Notes: generated by a model not told the origin, from the sequence alone. A DNA stretch of 64,000 nucleotides from Kuafuiihalomonas sp039024635 (GCA_039024635.1 JBCCQA010000006.1:62001-126000), one strand, 5' to 3'. Positions 48,006 to 58,240 are shown, counted from the stretch's first letter. Numbers and translations are program-made.

Positions 48006-50858
48006 GTGCCGGCCTGGCCAAAGCGGCTAAATGTGTCCCTGCCCTCGGACGAGCTTCGGCTCGCCGGGGCCATGCTCGTCTACCAGTTCTTGGTCGTCTG
48101 CACTTTCATCACGGGTCGAACTGTTCGCGACACTCTCTTTCTCCGACGGGCCGACCCCAGCGCGCTGCCGTCCATGTACGTCTTGAGCGCAGTGGCGGTG
48201 GCGCTTGGAGGCTGGATCTACAGTCGCTTCGCGGATCGCTACCGCCGGGACAAGACCGGGCGGGTCGTCCTGATGCTGTCTGGGGTCTCGATGGCCAGCA
48301 TGTGGGCGCTGATCAATCTGGCGCCCGAACTCCCGGGGATCTACGCCGCCCTCTACGCCCTGGTCGAAGTCCTGGGCAGCGTTTGCATCATCCAGTTCTG
48401 GACCACGGCCAACGACATCTTCACCAGTCAGCAGGCCAAGCGACTGTTCGGCCTCATCGGCGCGGGGGGCGTCCTGGCCAACATCCTCTGCGGCGTCGGG
48501 GTGGGTGGGCTCAGCCTCTTGGTGGGACCGACTCATCTCCTGCTCCTGAACGCAGGCCTGTTCGGCTTGGCATCGCTCGTCGTGGTCTTCGTCGGCCACA
48601 CGGCGGGCCGCTCGCTGGAGGACGCCATCCTTCAGCCCCGACGAAAGGGAAACGACAGCAACGTTCTCTACAATCGGGGCCACGGGCCCTTGCTCCGGGC
48701 GATCGGCGCCGCCGTGGCCATCACCTTCTTGGTCGTCACCCTGGTCGACTTCCAGTTCAAGATCGCGGCTCGCGAGACCTTCGCGCGGGAGGCCGACCTT
48801 GCGGCCTTCTTTGGCTACTTCTACGGCGTGGCGGGCATCATCGGCGCCTTCGTCCAGATCTTCCTGACCAGTCGAATCCTGACCCGTGTCGGCATCGTAG
48901 CTGGCCTCTCGGTCCTACCCCTCGCTATCCTGGCCGGGTCCCTGGCCTGGCTCGTCTTTCCCGCCGTCATCGTTGGGGCCTCCCTCATGCGGGGCGCAGA
49001 GAACGTCTTTCGCTACACGGTCCACGACGCCACCATCCATCTGCTCTACGTTCCCATTCCCGGCCACCAGCGGGGACGAGCCAAGGCCTTCATCGACGGC
49101 GTACTCAAACCCGGAGCGATCGGCCTCTGCGGAGTGCTCTTGTTCTCCCTCACTCGGCTCTACGACCCGGGGACCCTGGCCCGGATCGCTGTGTGGGTGG
49201 ACATCGGACTGGTTCTGCTTTGGCTCGCCGTCGTGGTTCGAATCCGCCGGGGGTACATCCAATCATTGGCCGAAGCTCTGCAGAGTCGAAACCTGGAGCG
49301 CGACACCACCACCGATCTCGTCGACGACGACACCCGATCCATCCTGATTCGGCACCTCAAGGCTGACTCGGACCAGGAGCTCCTCCACGCGATGGACCTG
49401 GTGCGAGAATGGGATATCGAAGTCCGCGACGAGCTGTTGGAGCACCTGGATCACGCCAACCCCGAAGTTCGGGCCAAGGCGCTTCAGCTCCTGGAGAGCT
49501 CAGCCACGCTAGACGCCAAAGCGGGCGCCCTGGCCCGAATAGAGGACGTGGACCCAAGGGTTCGGGCCGCCGCCGTAGGATGCCTTTGTGCGATCGACCG
49601 AGACGGCATTCGGGTCGCGGTCCGCCTTCTCGCTGACGCGAATCTTCAGGTCAGAGCAGCCGTGATCGTGGCCATCGCCCGCTACGGCGACTTCCAAGAC
49701 ATGTTGACGGCAGCTCGAGCCCTGGAAGAGCTGCTGGCATCATCGGACGAAGATCATCGACTTACAGGAGCGACGATCATCTCCAAGGTACGTTGGGCGG
49801 ACTTCTTCCGCACCATCCTCCGGCTCCTGGCCGATCCCTCGGTGAAGGTACGCAGACGGGCCATCCAGGCTGCCGGACAGATCGGCGGGCCCGACGTCCT
49901 CCTGCCCCTGATTCGTCAGCTCTCAGAGGACGAGGTCGCGCCCGCCGCGGTCCAGGCTCTGGCCAGCCTCGGCAGTGATGCGCAGGAGGTGTTGCTCAAG
50001 GTCTTGGAGGAGTCGAGCGAGGACCTTCGCATCCGGCGTCGGGTACCGCGCATCCTCGCGGCCTGGGGAGATCGCTCGGCCTACGACGCGCTCTTGCGGA
50101 CGCTGGACACCCGCGACCCGGAACTTCGGAGCGCTTGCGCCCGAGCTGCGGCACGGATTCGAGAACGCCACCCTGCCTTTCCACTCCAGAACACGATGTG
50201 GTCCGAAGCCGTGCACGTCGAGCTGCGCGGCATCGCCCGCGACCATCGAATGGCGGAGCGAGTGCAAGGGGCGGGCGCCGAGCTCTTGGCGGAAGCGCTT
50301 CAGGAGCGAGGGCTTCGGCGTCTGGAGCGTCTGGGAGACCTTTTTGTGCTGCGCTACCCGAATCAAGGCCTGCGTGCCGCTTTCCTCGGCATTCGAGCAT
50401 CGACCAAGCGCATCAGGAGCCAGGCGTGGGAGCTCTTGGAGAACGTGGTCGAGCGAACTGCCTTTACCCGACTCCTAAACCTCCTGGGCCGGGAGGAGTT
50501 CGGGGCGCGCGTGGACGAAGCCATCGAGACCCGAGACCTGCCGACCCTGGACGAACACACTCTTCACCTGGCCTCCGAACCCGTAGGTTGGGTGGCAGCC
50601 ACAGCCCTTCACTTCGTCGCCCAAAAGGGGGACGAGCCGAGCGTGGACATGGTTCTCGAGCGCTGCGAGGCCCGAGACCCACTTATCCGCGAGACTGCAC
50701 TTTACGCCGCCCACACCATGGGTCGGCGCTTTCCGGGGATCGTAGCCCGGGTGGAGTCGGCGCTGGAGAGAGGTACCAGCGACCGGAACCCCATCGTGGC
50801 CAACGCGGCGAACGACCTGCTCCGCGATTTTTCGGCTCAGGCTTCCCAGCGTGCTTGA
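48006..50858 (+). CDS. Npt1/ATP-ADP translocase-like membrane protein with HEAT repeats
   Basis: A 950-residue protein. Residues about 15-430 are a 12-helix transporter domain of the nucleotide transporter (NTT, ATP/ADP translocase) family: 'FITGRTVRDTLFLRRADPSA', 'QFWTTANDIFTSQQAKRLFG', 'RGAENVFRYTVHDATIHLLY'. Residues about 440-800 are Ala/Leu/Arg-rich two-helix repeats of HEAT type ('ANPEVRAKALQLLESSA', 'PSVKVRRRAIQAAGQIGG'), and the remainder is helical. NTT-HEAT fusions occur in free-living bacteria, where the transported substrate is not established. GTG start at 48006. Confidence 0.85.
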   Translation: MPAWPKRLNVSLPSDELRLAGAMLVYQFLVVCTFITGRTVRDTLFLRRADPSALPSMYVLSAVAVALGGWIYSRFADRYRRDKTGRVVLMLSGVSMASMWALINLAPELPGIYAALYALVEVLGSVCIIQFWTTANDIFTSQQAKRLFGLIGAGGVLANILCGVGVGGLSLLVGPTHLLLLNAGLFGLASLVVVFVGHTAGRSLEDAILQPRRKGNDSNVLYNRGHGPLLRAIGAAVAITFLVVTLVDFQFKIAARETFAREADLAAFFGYFYGVAGIIGAFVQIFLTSRILTRVGIVAGLSVLPLAILAGSLAWLVFPAVIVGASLMRGAENVFRYTVHDATIHLLYVPIPGHQRGRAKAFIDGVLKPGAIGLCGVLLFSLTRLYDPGTLARIAVWVDIGLVLLWLAVVVRIRRGYIQSLAEALQSRNLERDTTTDLVDDDTRSILIRHLKADSDQELLHAMDLVREWDIEVRDELLEHLDHANPEVRAKALQLLESSATLDAKAGALARIEDVDPRVRAAAVGCLCAIDRDGIRVAVRLLADANLQVRAAVIVAIARYGDFQDMLTAARALEELLASSDEDHRLTGATIISKVRWADFFRTILRLLADPSVKVRRRAIQAAGQIGGPDVLLPLIRQLSEDEVAPAAVQALASLGSDAQEVLLKVLEESSEDLRIRRRVPRILAAWGDRSAYDALLRTLDTRDPELRSACARAAARIRERHPAFPLQNTMWSEAVHVELRGIARDHRMAERVQGAGAELLAEALQERGLRRLERLGDLFVLRYPNQGLRAAFLGIRASTKRIRSQAWELLENVVERTAFTRLLNLLGREEFGARVDEAIETRDLPTLDEHTLHLASEPVGWVAATALHFVAQKGDEPSVDMVLERCEARDPLIRETALYAAHTMGRRFPGIVARVESALERGTSDRNPIVANAANDLLRDFSAQASQRA

Positions 50859-50892
50859 CGCTCCGGCCCAACCTTGAGCCTGTTCCGGATGA

Positions 50893-53100
50893 ATGGACGC
50901 GGAGCCCATCTTGGAGGTTCTGCGCCAGCGCGAAGGCCGTTCGATCTCCCTCGTCGAGCTGATGCGCTCGGCGGAGCTGCCCCCTGACAAAGAGAAAGAA
51001 CTCAAGCGCTGTCTGAAGGGCCTGGTTCGACGAGGACTCGTGGAGCGAGAGCCGGGTCGGCGCTATCGGTTTCGGCAGGAGCGGATCCGCGGGCGCGTGT
51101 TTCTGGCCCCCAAGGGCCGAGCCCACATCGTTCCCGAAGGAGGCGGCAGCCCGATGCCGCTCCTGTACGAGGAGCACAAACGACCCCAGCACCAGGACGT
51201 GGTCGAGGCCGAGCTCCAGATCGTCGGCCGCTCCAGGCGACGTGTCGCACATTTGGTCGAGTTGCTGGAACGTCCAAGGTGTCGCCACGTCGGCATCCTA
51301 CGCCAAGAGCTCGGGGCGAGCTTCGTGGAGCTCGATCCACAGCCCGGTCAGCCCAAGCACGTGACGATGGAGGTGCTGATTCCTCCGGGCCAACGGAACG
51401 GGGCCAGCGTGGGCCAGCTGGTGGAGGTCGAATACGAGCCCCAAGACGACGGGCGCAACATGCCCCTTGGTCACGTGCGAGCGGTGCTCGGCGAGCCGGG
51501 CGAGCGAGCCACGGAGCTGAGCCGACTGATCGTGGAGCATGGACTCGATCGGAGCTTCCCCAAGGAGGCCGTAGCTGAAGCCGAGGCCTTCGGAGACAGG
51601 CCTTCCGAACGCGACATGGAGGGTCGCCGCGACGTGCGCGACCTGCCCCTGGTGACGATCGACGGTGAGACCGCGAAGGACTTCGACGATGCCGTATGCG
51701 CGGTCCGAAATGGCGCCTTCGACAAGCTCTACGTAGCCATCGCCGACGTAAGCCACTACGTCCGTCTGGGTAAGGCCTTGGACGAAGAGGCCTTTCGTCG
51801 AGGAACCTCCACCTACCTAACGGACCGGGCTATCCCGATGCTGCCCGAGACCCTCTCCAACGGGCTCTGCTCCCTCAATCCAAGCGTGGATCGGCTGTGC
51901 ATGCTGGTCGAAATGACGGTCGACGACCGAGGCCGGATCACCGACGCGAGCTTTCATCGCGCAGTCATGCGCTCCCAGGCTCGTCTCACCTACACCCGCG
52001 TCGCAGACGCCTTGGCGGGCAAGCCGGATGAAGAGTGCGAGCGCCTCATGCCGGTGCTGCTCAACCTCGCCCGCATCTCTCGGAAACTCCTGGAGCGACG
52101 CCTCCGTCGAGGCTCGGTCGACCTCGATCTGCCGGAGCCCCAGGTCATCTTTGACGAGCGGGGCCTACCCGTCGACACCGTCCGTCGTCCCCGCAACGAC
52201 GCGCACCGGATCATCGAAGACCTCATGATAGCCACCAATGAAGCGGTGGCGAGGCACTTCGAAGAGCTCGCCCGTCCTGCCATGTATCGGGTCCATGACC
52301 GCCCCGACCCAGAGCGCCTCGAGAACTTCGCGCGCCTTTGCGCCACCTTGGGGGTCTCGGTCGAGCTGAGCGAAGAGCCGACGCCGGCCGAAGTATCGGG
52401 ACTTCTCCTCCGCCTGAGCGACCACGAAAACGGACGGGCCCTCCATGGCCTGCTCCTCCGGAGTCTGGCCCAGGCCCGCTACTCGGCCGAGAACAAGGGC
52501 CACTTCGGCCTAGCCTCGACGGCTTATCTTCACTTCACCTCACCGATTCGGCGCTACCCCGACCTGATCGTTCACCGACTGCTCAAGCAGATCATCGATG
52601 ACGAAGCGAGCTGGTACACCGAAGCTCGTTTGGAGGAGATGGCCGGGACCTGCTCCGACAACGAGCGCAAAGCTATGCTGGCCGAGCGGGCGAGCCTCGA
52701 GCTGGACCGAACCTTGGTCGCCCGCAAGTTCTTGGGTGAGAGACTCCCAGCACGCATCACGGCCATCCAGGGCTTTGGCATGTTTGCCACCGTGATCGAG
52801 CCTTTCATCGAAGGGCTGATCCCGGTCCAATCCCTGCCCTCCGACTACTACGAGCCCGACGCCTTCAATTCTCAGCTCACCGGCGCCAAGAGCGGGATCA
52901 ACTTCCGCATCGGCGACCCCATTGAGGTAGAAGTGGTGCGGGTCGACGTCAGCAAGCGACAGGTCGAGCTTCACTACGTCGCCTCGGCCTCGCAGCCTCC
53001 TCGGCCCACAGTGGGTCGTCGAAAGCCCAGGCCTCGACCCCGACGGGAGGGCGGCGAGCGCAAGAGCCGGGGCCCGTCCGGTCGACGACGAAAGAAGTGA
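50893..53100 (+). CDS. rnr: Ribonuclease R (RNase II family 3'-5' exoribonuclease)
   Basis: A 735-residue processive exoribonuclease. An N-terminal winged-helix-like segment (about 1-60) and cold-shock domains are followed by the RNB catalytic domain: 'TIDGETAKDFDDAVCAV' with metal-binding Asp257, Asp263, Asp265 and Asp266. 'LTSPIRRYPDLIVHR' equivalent reads 'FTSPIRRYPDLIVHRLLKQI' (a diagnostic RNB motif). A C-terminal S1 domain ('ARITAIQGFGMFATVIEPFI') and a Lys/Arg-rich tail complete RNase R. It degrades structured RNA. The gap to the NTT-HEAT gene upstream is 34 bp and to the aminotransferase gene downstream 10 bp. Confidence 0.94.
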   Translation: MDAEPILEVLRQREGRSISLVELMRSAELPPDKEKELKRCLKGLVRRGLVEREPGRRYRFRQERIRGRVFLAPKGRAHIVPEGGGSPMPLLYEEHKRPQHQDVVEAELQIVGRSRRRVAHLVELLERPRCRHVGILRQELGASFVELDPQPGQPKHVTMEVLIPPGQRNGASVGQLVEVEYEPQDDGRNMPLGHVRAVLGEPGERATELSRLIVEHGLDRSFPKEAVAEAEAFGDRPSERDMEGRRDVRDLPLVTIDGETAKDFDDAVCAVRNGAFDKLYVAIADVSHYVRLGKALDEEAFRRGTSTYLTDRAIPMLPETLSNGLCSLNPSVDRLCMLVEMTVDDRGRITDASFHRAVMRSQARLTYTRVADALAGKPDEECERLMPVLLNLARISRKLLERRLRRGSVDLDLPEPQVIFDERGLPVDTVRRPRNDAHRIIEDLMIATNEAVARHFEELARPAMYRVHDRPDPERLENFARLCATLGVSVELSEEPTPAEVSGLLLRLSDHENGRALHGLLLRSLAQARYSAENKGHFGLASTAYLHFTSPIRRYPDLIVHRLLKQIIDDEASWYTEARLEEMAGTCSDNERKAMLAERASLELDRTLVARKFLGERLPARITAIQGFGMFATVIEPFIEGLIPVQSLPSDYYEPDAFNSQLTGAKSGINFRIGDPIEVEVVRVDVSKRQVELHYVASASQPPRPTVGRRKPRPRPRREGGERKSRGPSGRRRKK

Positions 53101-53110
53101 TGGAGCCTCG

Positions 53111-54307
53111 ATGCTCGGTTCGGTACCGTCCCGAGCCGTGAGCGTAGCGACCCGGCTCCGACCCTTCGGCACGACCGTCTTCAGCCGCATGACCCAGCTC
53201 GCCGTCGAGCACCAGGCCATCAACCTGTCCCAGGGCTTTCCTGACTTCGAGGGTCCTGCCTTCATTCGTGAGGCGGCTGCTCAGGCCATGGCGGAGGGCC
53301 ACAACCAGTACGCCCGCTCGGCCGGTGTCACCGAACTGGCCAAGGCGGTCGCGGGCCACCAGAAGCGCCACTACGACATCGATCTGAACCCCATGACCCA
53401 GGTGGGCGTCTTTTGTGGGGCGACCGAAGCCATGATGGCTGCCACCTTGGGTCTGTTGGAGCCAGGAGACGAAGTGCTCACCTTCGAACCCCACTACGAC
53501 GCCTATCCCGCCGCTGCGGCCATGGCGGGAGCTCGGCTGCGTTTCGTGACCCTCCGTCACCCCGACTTCGCTCTCGACGTCGAGGCGCTGGCGCGGGCCA
53601 TTGGACCCAAGACCCGCGCCCTTCTCCTCAATACGCCCCACAATCCGACGGGCAAGGTCTTCGCCCGGGAGGAATTGGACGCCTTGGCGGGCCTGGCCAA
53701 GAAGCACGACCTCATGGTCTTGAGCGACGAGGTCTACGAACACCTGTGGTTCGAGGCGCCTCATGTTCCCATCGCCACCCTGCCGGGCATGTTCGAGCGA
53801 ACAGTCACCATGTCTTCCTTCGGCAAGACCTTTTCGTTCACGGGTTGGAAGGTCGGCTGGGCCAGCGGACCCGAGTCACTGATGAGCGCCCTGTGCTCGG
53901 CCCATCAGTTCATCACCTTCTGCAGCGCGACGCCCCTCCAGCACGCCGCTGCCCGGGCCCTGGACGAGTTGGGCGAGAACTTCTATCGGGACTTCCGGGC
54001 GGCCTATGCCGAGCGGCGGGCCCACCTTCTGACGACACTGCGAGCAGTGGGCCTGAAGGCCCCCGACCCGCAAGGGGCCTACTTTGCCCTTGCCGACATC
54101 CGGGCGGTGACGGAGAAGGACGACGTGGAGTTTTGTGCCGAGCTCACCGAGCGGGTAGGCGTGGCGGCCATCCCGCCCAGCGCCTTCTACAGCCTGGACA
54201 AGAAGGAGGGTGCCCACCTCTGCCGCTTCGCGTTTTGCAAGACGATGGACACCTTGAACGCGGCTCGAAGCAAACTGTGGGCCGGCCTGCCGAGGGTGGA
54301 CCCGTGA
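53111..54307 (+). CDS. Class I/II pyridoxal-phosphate aminotransferase (kynurenine/methionine aminotransferase-like)
   Basis: A 398-residue fold-type I aminotransferase. 'AINLSQGFPDFEGPAF' and 'NQYARSAGVTELAKAVA' are typical of the kynurenine-oxoglutarate/methionine aminotransferase subgroup. The PLP Lys is Lys239 in 'SSFGKTFSFTGWKVGW', and 'NTPHNPTGKVF' is the conserved Asn-Pro-Thr loop. A later Arg in 'CRFAFCKTM' matches the carboxylate-binding Arg. Amino-donor preference cannot be fixed from sequence. The stop overlaps the next small gene (GTGA). Confidence 0.9.
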   Translation: MLGSVPSRAVSVATRLRPFGTTVFSRMTQLAVEHQAINLSQGFPDFEGPAFIREAAAQAMAEGHNQYARSAGVTELAKAVAGHQKRHYDIDLNPMTQVGVFCGATEAMMAATLGLLEPGDEVLTFEPHYDAYPAAAAMAGARLRFVTLRHPDFALDVEALARAIGPKTRALLLNTPHNPTGKVFAREELDALAGLAKKHDLMVLSDEVYEHLWFEAPHVPIATLPGMFERTVTMSSFGKTFSFTGWKVGWASGPESLMSALCSAHQFITFCSATPLQHAAARALDELGENFYRDFRAAYAERRAHLLTTLRAVGLKAPDPQGAYFALADIRAVTEKDDVEFCAELTERVGVAAIPPSAFYSLDKKEGAHLCRFAFCKTMDTLNAARSKLWAGLPRVDP

Positions 54308-54501
54308 CGGGGCGGGGTACGAGCACCTCCGTATTGGCCTGGCTCCTGGCGCTCCGCTTCTTGATCCCCGCTCTGGGTCTCTACCTCACGGAACGAAACT
54401 CGTGGCCCTGGCTCATGTGCGTCGGACTGCTCGTCCTCTTCTTGCTCATCGACGGCGCCCGCTACTTGGTCCGCGTCCTCCGACCCCCAAAGACCAGCTG
54501 A
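54304..54501 (+). CDS. Small two-helix membrane protein of unknown function
   Basis: A 65-residue protein starting at GTG 54304, which overlaps the aminotransferase stop. It has two hydrophobic segments ('VLAWLLALRFLIPALGLYL' and 'LMCVGLLVLFLLIDGARYLV') joined by a short Arg/Asn/Trp loop, and a basic C-terminus. No known family recognised. Coupling by overlap to the aminotransferase gene supports it being translated. Confidence 0.55.
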   Translation: MTGRGTSTSVLAWLLALRFLIPALGLYLTERNSWPWLMCVGLLVLFLLIDGARYLVRVLRPPKTS

Positions 54502-54636
54502 CGTCAGGTCCGTCCTCTTCTGCAAGAGCTCGGTAGCGAGCTGTGCCTGGGCAGGATCGCGACCGTGCGCCTCAGACGATGACAGCCTACGCTCGGTGGT
54601 CTACACCGTGGACGCGGTTCGTGGCTTCCGTCGGGG

Positions 54637-57600
54637 GTGACCTTGAGCTTTAGATGGCGTTTCTCCGTAGATAGAGGGGGCACCTTCACCGATTGCGTGG
54701 GCCTGGACACTCGAAGCTCCGAAGTCCGGGTGGCGAAGGTTCTGTCCAGCGACCTCGCGCCCGTGGTGGGGATACGAGAGATCCTAGGCATCCAGGACGG
54801 GGAACCCATCCCACCCTGCGACGTGCGTATCGGCACCACCATCGCCACCAACGCTCTCCTGGAACGAAAGGGCGCGCCTACGGCATTCCTGACCAGCCGT
54901 GGATTCGAAGATGCCCTGCGAATCGGCGACCAGACCCGCCCCGATCTGTTCGCTCTAGACGTCGAGCGCCCTCTTCCCTTGCCTCACTGGAGTGGAGGTC
55001 TCCCGGCCCGCCACGACGCCAAGGGAAGGATCATGGAGCGACCCGCTCCGGGCGAGGCCGATGCGATGCTGGACTCGGCCCTCGAGGCCGGTTGCTCGAG
55101 CTTGGCCATCGTTCTCGTCAACGCCCATGCGAGCTCCATCCTGGAGGAAGAGTTGGAGCGGCTCGCCCATCGGGCTGGATTCGCTCACGTCACCCGCTCC
55201 AGTGCCCTGGACCCGGTCTTGGGCTTCACGGCCCGAGCTTTCACTACCGTCGCCGACGCCTACCTCACACCTCTCGTCCTGCGTCACCTGGAAGAGCTGC
55301 AGGCTGCCCTGCCCGGCTCACGTATTCGGGTCATGCAGTCAAACGGGGGCCTGGCCCCGCTCCGTGCAGATGGATCGGGGGCGAGCGGCAAAGACCTAGT
55401 GTTGAGCGGTCCGGCCGGCGGCGTGGTCGCACTGGGGGGCCTCGCCCACAGAATCGGAGGTCGACAGCTCATCGGCTTCGACATGGGTGGTACCAGCAGC
55501 GACGTCAGCCGCTGGGAGGGCGAACCGGTGATGCGGCGAGAGACGACCGTCGCCGGCGTGCCGCTTCGGACGCCCATGGTCGAACTGCACACCGTTGCCG
55601 CGGGCGGAGGCTCCCTTTGTCGACTGCTCGGACAGCGGATGACGGTCGGCCCAGACAGCGCAGGCCACACGCCGGGACCGCTCTGCTATGGCCACAAAGG
55701 CGCGAGAGAGCTCACCCTAACCGACGTGAATCTGGCCCTGGGCCGGCTCGTACCGCAGCTGTTCCCTTTCCCCTTGCAAAGCTCTCGGGTCGAGGAGGCC
55801 CTGGCCCGCTTCGACGATCCGCTGGCCGCCGCCCACGGCTTCTTCGAAGTGGCCGTCTCCACCATGGCGGCCGCCATCCGGCGGGTGACGGTGGGCCGAG
55901 GCTTCGACGCTCGCACCCACGACTTGGTCATCTTTGGCGGCGCCGCCGGACAGGTCGCGTGCAGCCTGGCCCGGCAGTTGGGCATCCGACGCATCGTGGT
56001 CCCCCCTTCGAGCGGACTCCTCTCCGCGGTCGGCATCGGCCAAGCCTCGGTCCGGTGGGATGGTGCCGTGGATGGCGAGGGCCGGATGCTCGGTGATGGA
56101 GACGGCGAAAGAGCCTACCGGCAGCTAGAAGCGCAGGCTAAAGCTGTGCTGCAAAGCGAGCCTGGGCAGCTTCACGGACGGCGCCAACTCGATCTCCGAG
56201 TTCGCGGGACCGAGCACGTGCTCACTGTCGACGATGGACCGGATGCGGCCCGGGACTTCGCATACCGTTGGACCAGCCAGTTCGGAGCCAGCCTCGAAGG
56301 ACGTGAGATCGAGATCGTGGCCTACCGGGTAGCAGCCCGATCGGAGGCCGAAGGCCTGGAGGCCCGAGCCAGTGAGGGCCGACTCTATCGGGGCGAACAG
56401 CGGATCTTCCTCGGACGAGAATGGGTGGACTGCCCCGTCCTGGGACCACTGGACCTCGAGGTCAGCCCCCGATGTGGCCCCGTCATCGTGGCCGATGCAA
56501 CCTCGACCGTGGTCGTCGAGCCTGGCCATCGAGTCCACCGTACGACCGAGGGTGATCTCATCATCGAAGCTCAGGAGGTCGACCTGAACCAAGGAGAGAG
56601 GCTTGTCCTAGGCGCCATCGATAGTCCTGACCCGGTGACACTCGAAATCTTGTCGAATGGCTTCATGTCGGTGGCGGAGCAAATGGGGACCGTTCTTCAA
56701 AGCTCAGCCGTCTCGACCAACATCCATGACCGTCGAGACTTCTCCTGCGCCATCTTCGATGCCGAAGGCCAGCTCTTGGCCAATGCGCCCCACATCCCCG
56801 TGCACCTTGGGGCGATGAGCGAGACGGTGAAGAGCTTGATCGCGGAACGCTCCAACGCCTTGGTCGAAGACAGCGCCTTCCTCACCAACGACCCCTTCGC
56901 CGGCGGGTCTCATCTTCCCGACCTCACCGTAATCTCTCCGGTGTTCATCCAAGGCCACCTTCGCTTCTTTCTCGCCAGTCGGGGCCACCACGCCGACATC
57001 GGCGGCATCGCCCCCGGATCCATGCCTCCCTTCAGTCGCAGCCTGGAGGAGGAGGGCGTGGTCTTCCGCCACATGACGGTTCGGAGCGGCGACCGAGTTC
57101 ATCGGGCCGAACTGGAGGCGGCCCTGCGAGCAGGCCCCCATCCCGCCCGCCGCCCCGAAGAAAACCTCCAGGACATCGAAGCCCAGCTGGCTGCCAACCA
57201 CTCAGGACAACGCTTTCTCGCCGACCTGATCGAGCGCCACGGCTTGGAGACCGTGGTTCGCTACGCAGAGCACGTCCGCGACGACGCATCACGGCAGGTT
57301 GAGCGCTTCTTGCGAGCCATGCCCCAACCCCAGCTCCAGCACGCCGACGTCATGGACGACGGAGTGAGAATTCAGGTGCGGGTCGACATCAGTGACGGTC
57401 GGGCCCGCTTTGACTTCGCGGGCACATCCCCCGCCGTCGACGGAAATCTGAACGCCCCCCCCGCCGTCACGGTAGCGGCAATTCTGTACGTGCTTCGGGT
57501 GATGACCTCAGCCGCGATGCCCCTCAACTCTGGGTGCTTGGAGCGAATCGAGCTGGCGCTGCCGAAAGGGAGCCTGCTCGATCCACCTTGGGGCGCGGCG

Positions 57601-58143
57601 GTGTGCGGGGGTAACGTCGAGACCTCACAGCGGGTGGTCGACGTGCTCCTGGCCGCCTTCGGAGCGAGCGCCGCAGCCCAGGGCACGATGAACAACCTTA
57701 GCTTCGGGACCCGGGACTTCGGCTACTACGAGACCATCGGGGGCGGAGCCGGCGGCACCCCGAGTGGAGCTGGGGCATCGGGCGTACAGACCCACATGAC
57801 CAACACCCGGATCACCGACGTCGAGGTCTTGGAGCGGCGTTATCCCGTGCATCTGGAGTGCTTCGAGGTTCGGGAAGGCTCCGGGGGCGCCGGACGTCGA
57901 CCGGGGGGCGACGGCCTCCGCCGGCGCTACCGCTTCCTGGAGCCGGTCAGCCTGTCCATTCTCTCGGACCATCGCCGGAGCGAACCCTTCGGCCTAGCGG
58001 GCGGGTACGCCGGCGCCCGCGGCAAGAACTGGATAGACGGGACCTTGGTGGGCGGGCGTGGACAATTCAACATCCGTAAAAACCAGACCGTGACGATCGA
58101 AACCCCTGGCGGCGGAGGCTGGGGGCCCCCCGGCGACGAATAG
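54637..58143 (+). CDS. Fused hydantoinase A/B family protein (5-oxoprolinase-like)
   Basis: A 1168-residue ATP-dependent amidohydrolase-type protein in which HyuA and HyuB are one chain. HyuA part (about 1-650): 'VDRGGTFTDCVGLD' and 'GFDMGGTSSDVSRWEG' (actin-like ATP-binding). HyuB part (from about 665): 'SPDPVTLEILSNGFMSVAEQ', 'FSCAIFDAEGQLLANAPHIP', 'RGHHADIGGIAPGSMPPF', 'NNLSFG', and the C-terminal 'TRITDVEVLERRYPV' with a Gly-rich end. The family includes 5-oxoprolinase, N-methylhydantoinase and acetone/acetophenone carboxylases, so the substrate (hydantoin, 5-oxoproline or other) is unknown. GTG start at 54637; single-gene unit. Confidence 0.9.
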   Translation: MTLSFRWRFSVDRGGTFTDCVGLDTRSSEVRVAKVLSSDLAPVVGIREILGIQDGEPIPPCDVRIGTTIATNALLERKGAPTAFLTSRGFEDALRIGDQTRPDLFALDVERPLPLPHWSGGLPARHDAKGRIMERPAPGEADAMLDSALEAGCSSLAIVLVNAHASSILEEELERLAHRAGFAHVTRSSALDPVLGFTARAFTTVADAYLTPLVLRHLEELQAALPGSRIRVMQSNGGLAPLRADGSGASGKDLVLSGPAGGVVALGGLAHRIGGRQLIGFDMGGTSSDVSRWEGEPVMRRETTVAGVPLRTPMVELHTVAAGGGSLCRLLGQRMTVGPDSAGHTPGPLCYGHKGARELTLTDVNLALGRLVPQLFPFPLQSSRVEEALARFDDPLAAAHGFFEVAVSTMAAAIRRVTVGRGFDARTHDLVIFGGAAGQVACSLARQLGIRRIVVPPSSGLLSAVGIGQASVRWDGAVDGEGRMLGDGDGERAYRQLEAQAKAVLQSEPGQLHGRRQLDLRVRGTEHVLTVDDGPDAARDFAYRWTSQFGASLEGREIEIVAYRVAARSEAEGLEARASEGRLYRGEQRIFLGREWVDCPVLGPLDLEVSPRCGPVIVADATSTVVVEPGHRVHRTTEGDLIIEAQEVDLNQGERLVLGAIDSPDPVTLEILSNGFMSVAEQMGTVLQSSAVSTNIHDRRDFSCAIFDAEGQLLANAPHIPVHLGAMSETVKSLIAERSNALVEDSAFLTNDPFAGGSHLPDLTVISPVFIQGHLRFFLASRGHHADIGGIAPGSMPPFSRSLEEEGVVFRHMTVRSGDRVHRAELEAALRAGPHPARRPEENLQDIEAQLAANHSGQRFLADLIERHGLETVVRYAEHVRDDASRQVERFLRAMPQPQLQHADVMDDGVRIQVRVDISDGRARFDFAGTSPAVDGNLNAPPAVTVAAILYVLRVMTSAAMPLNSGCLERIELALPKGSLLDPPWGAAVCGGNVETSQRVVDVLLAAFGASAAAQGTMNNLSFGTRDFGYYETIGGGAGGTPSGAGASGVQTHMTNTRITDVEVLERRYPVHLECFEVREGSGGAGRRPGGDGLRRRYRFLEPVSLSILSDHRRSEPFGLAGGYAGARGKNWIDGTLVGGRGQFNIRKNQTVTIETPGGGGWGPPGDE

Positions 58144-58240
58144 GTCCCCGTCCCGACGAAAAAGGCGCGTCCGAGCACCTCCCTACCGCGATCTAGGGCT
58201 AGACTGCTTCGGTCCGAAGCGCCCCTTCGGAAGTCGTCTC

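Noticed and set aside
54502..54636. Possible tRNA or small gene in the 135-bp gap
   Set aside because: No cloverleaf arms, T-loop motif or convincing reading frame found.
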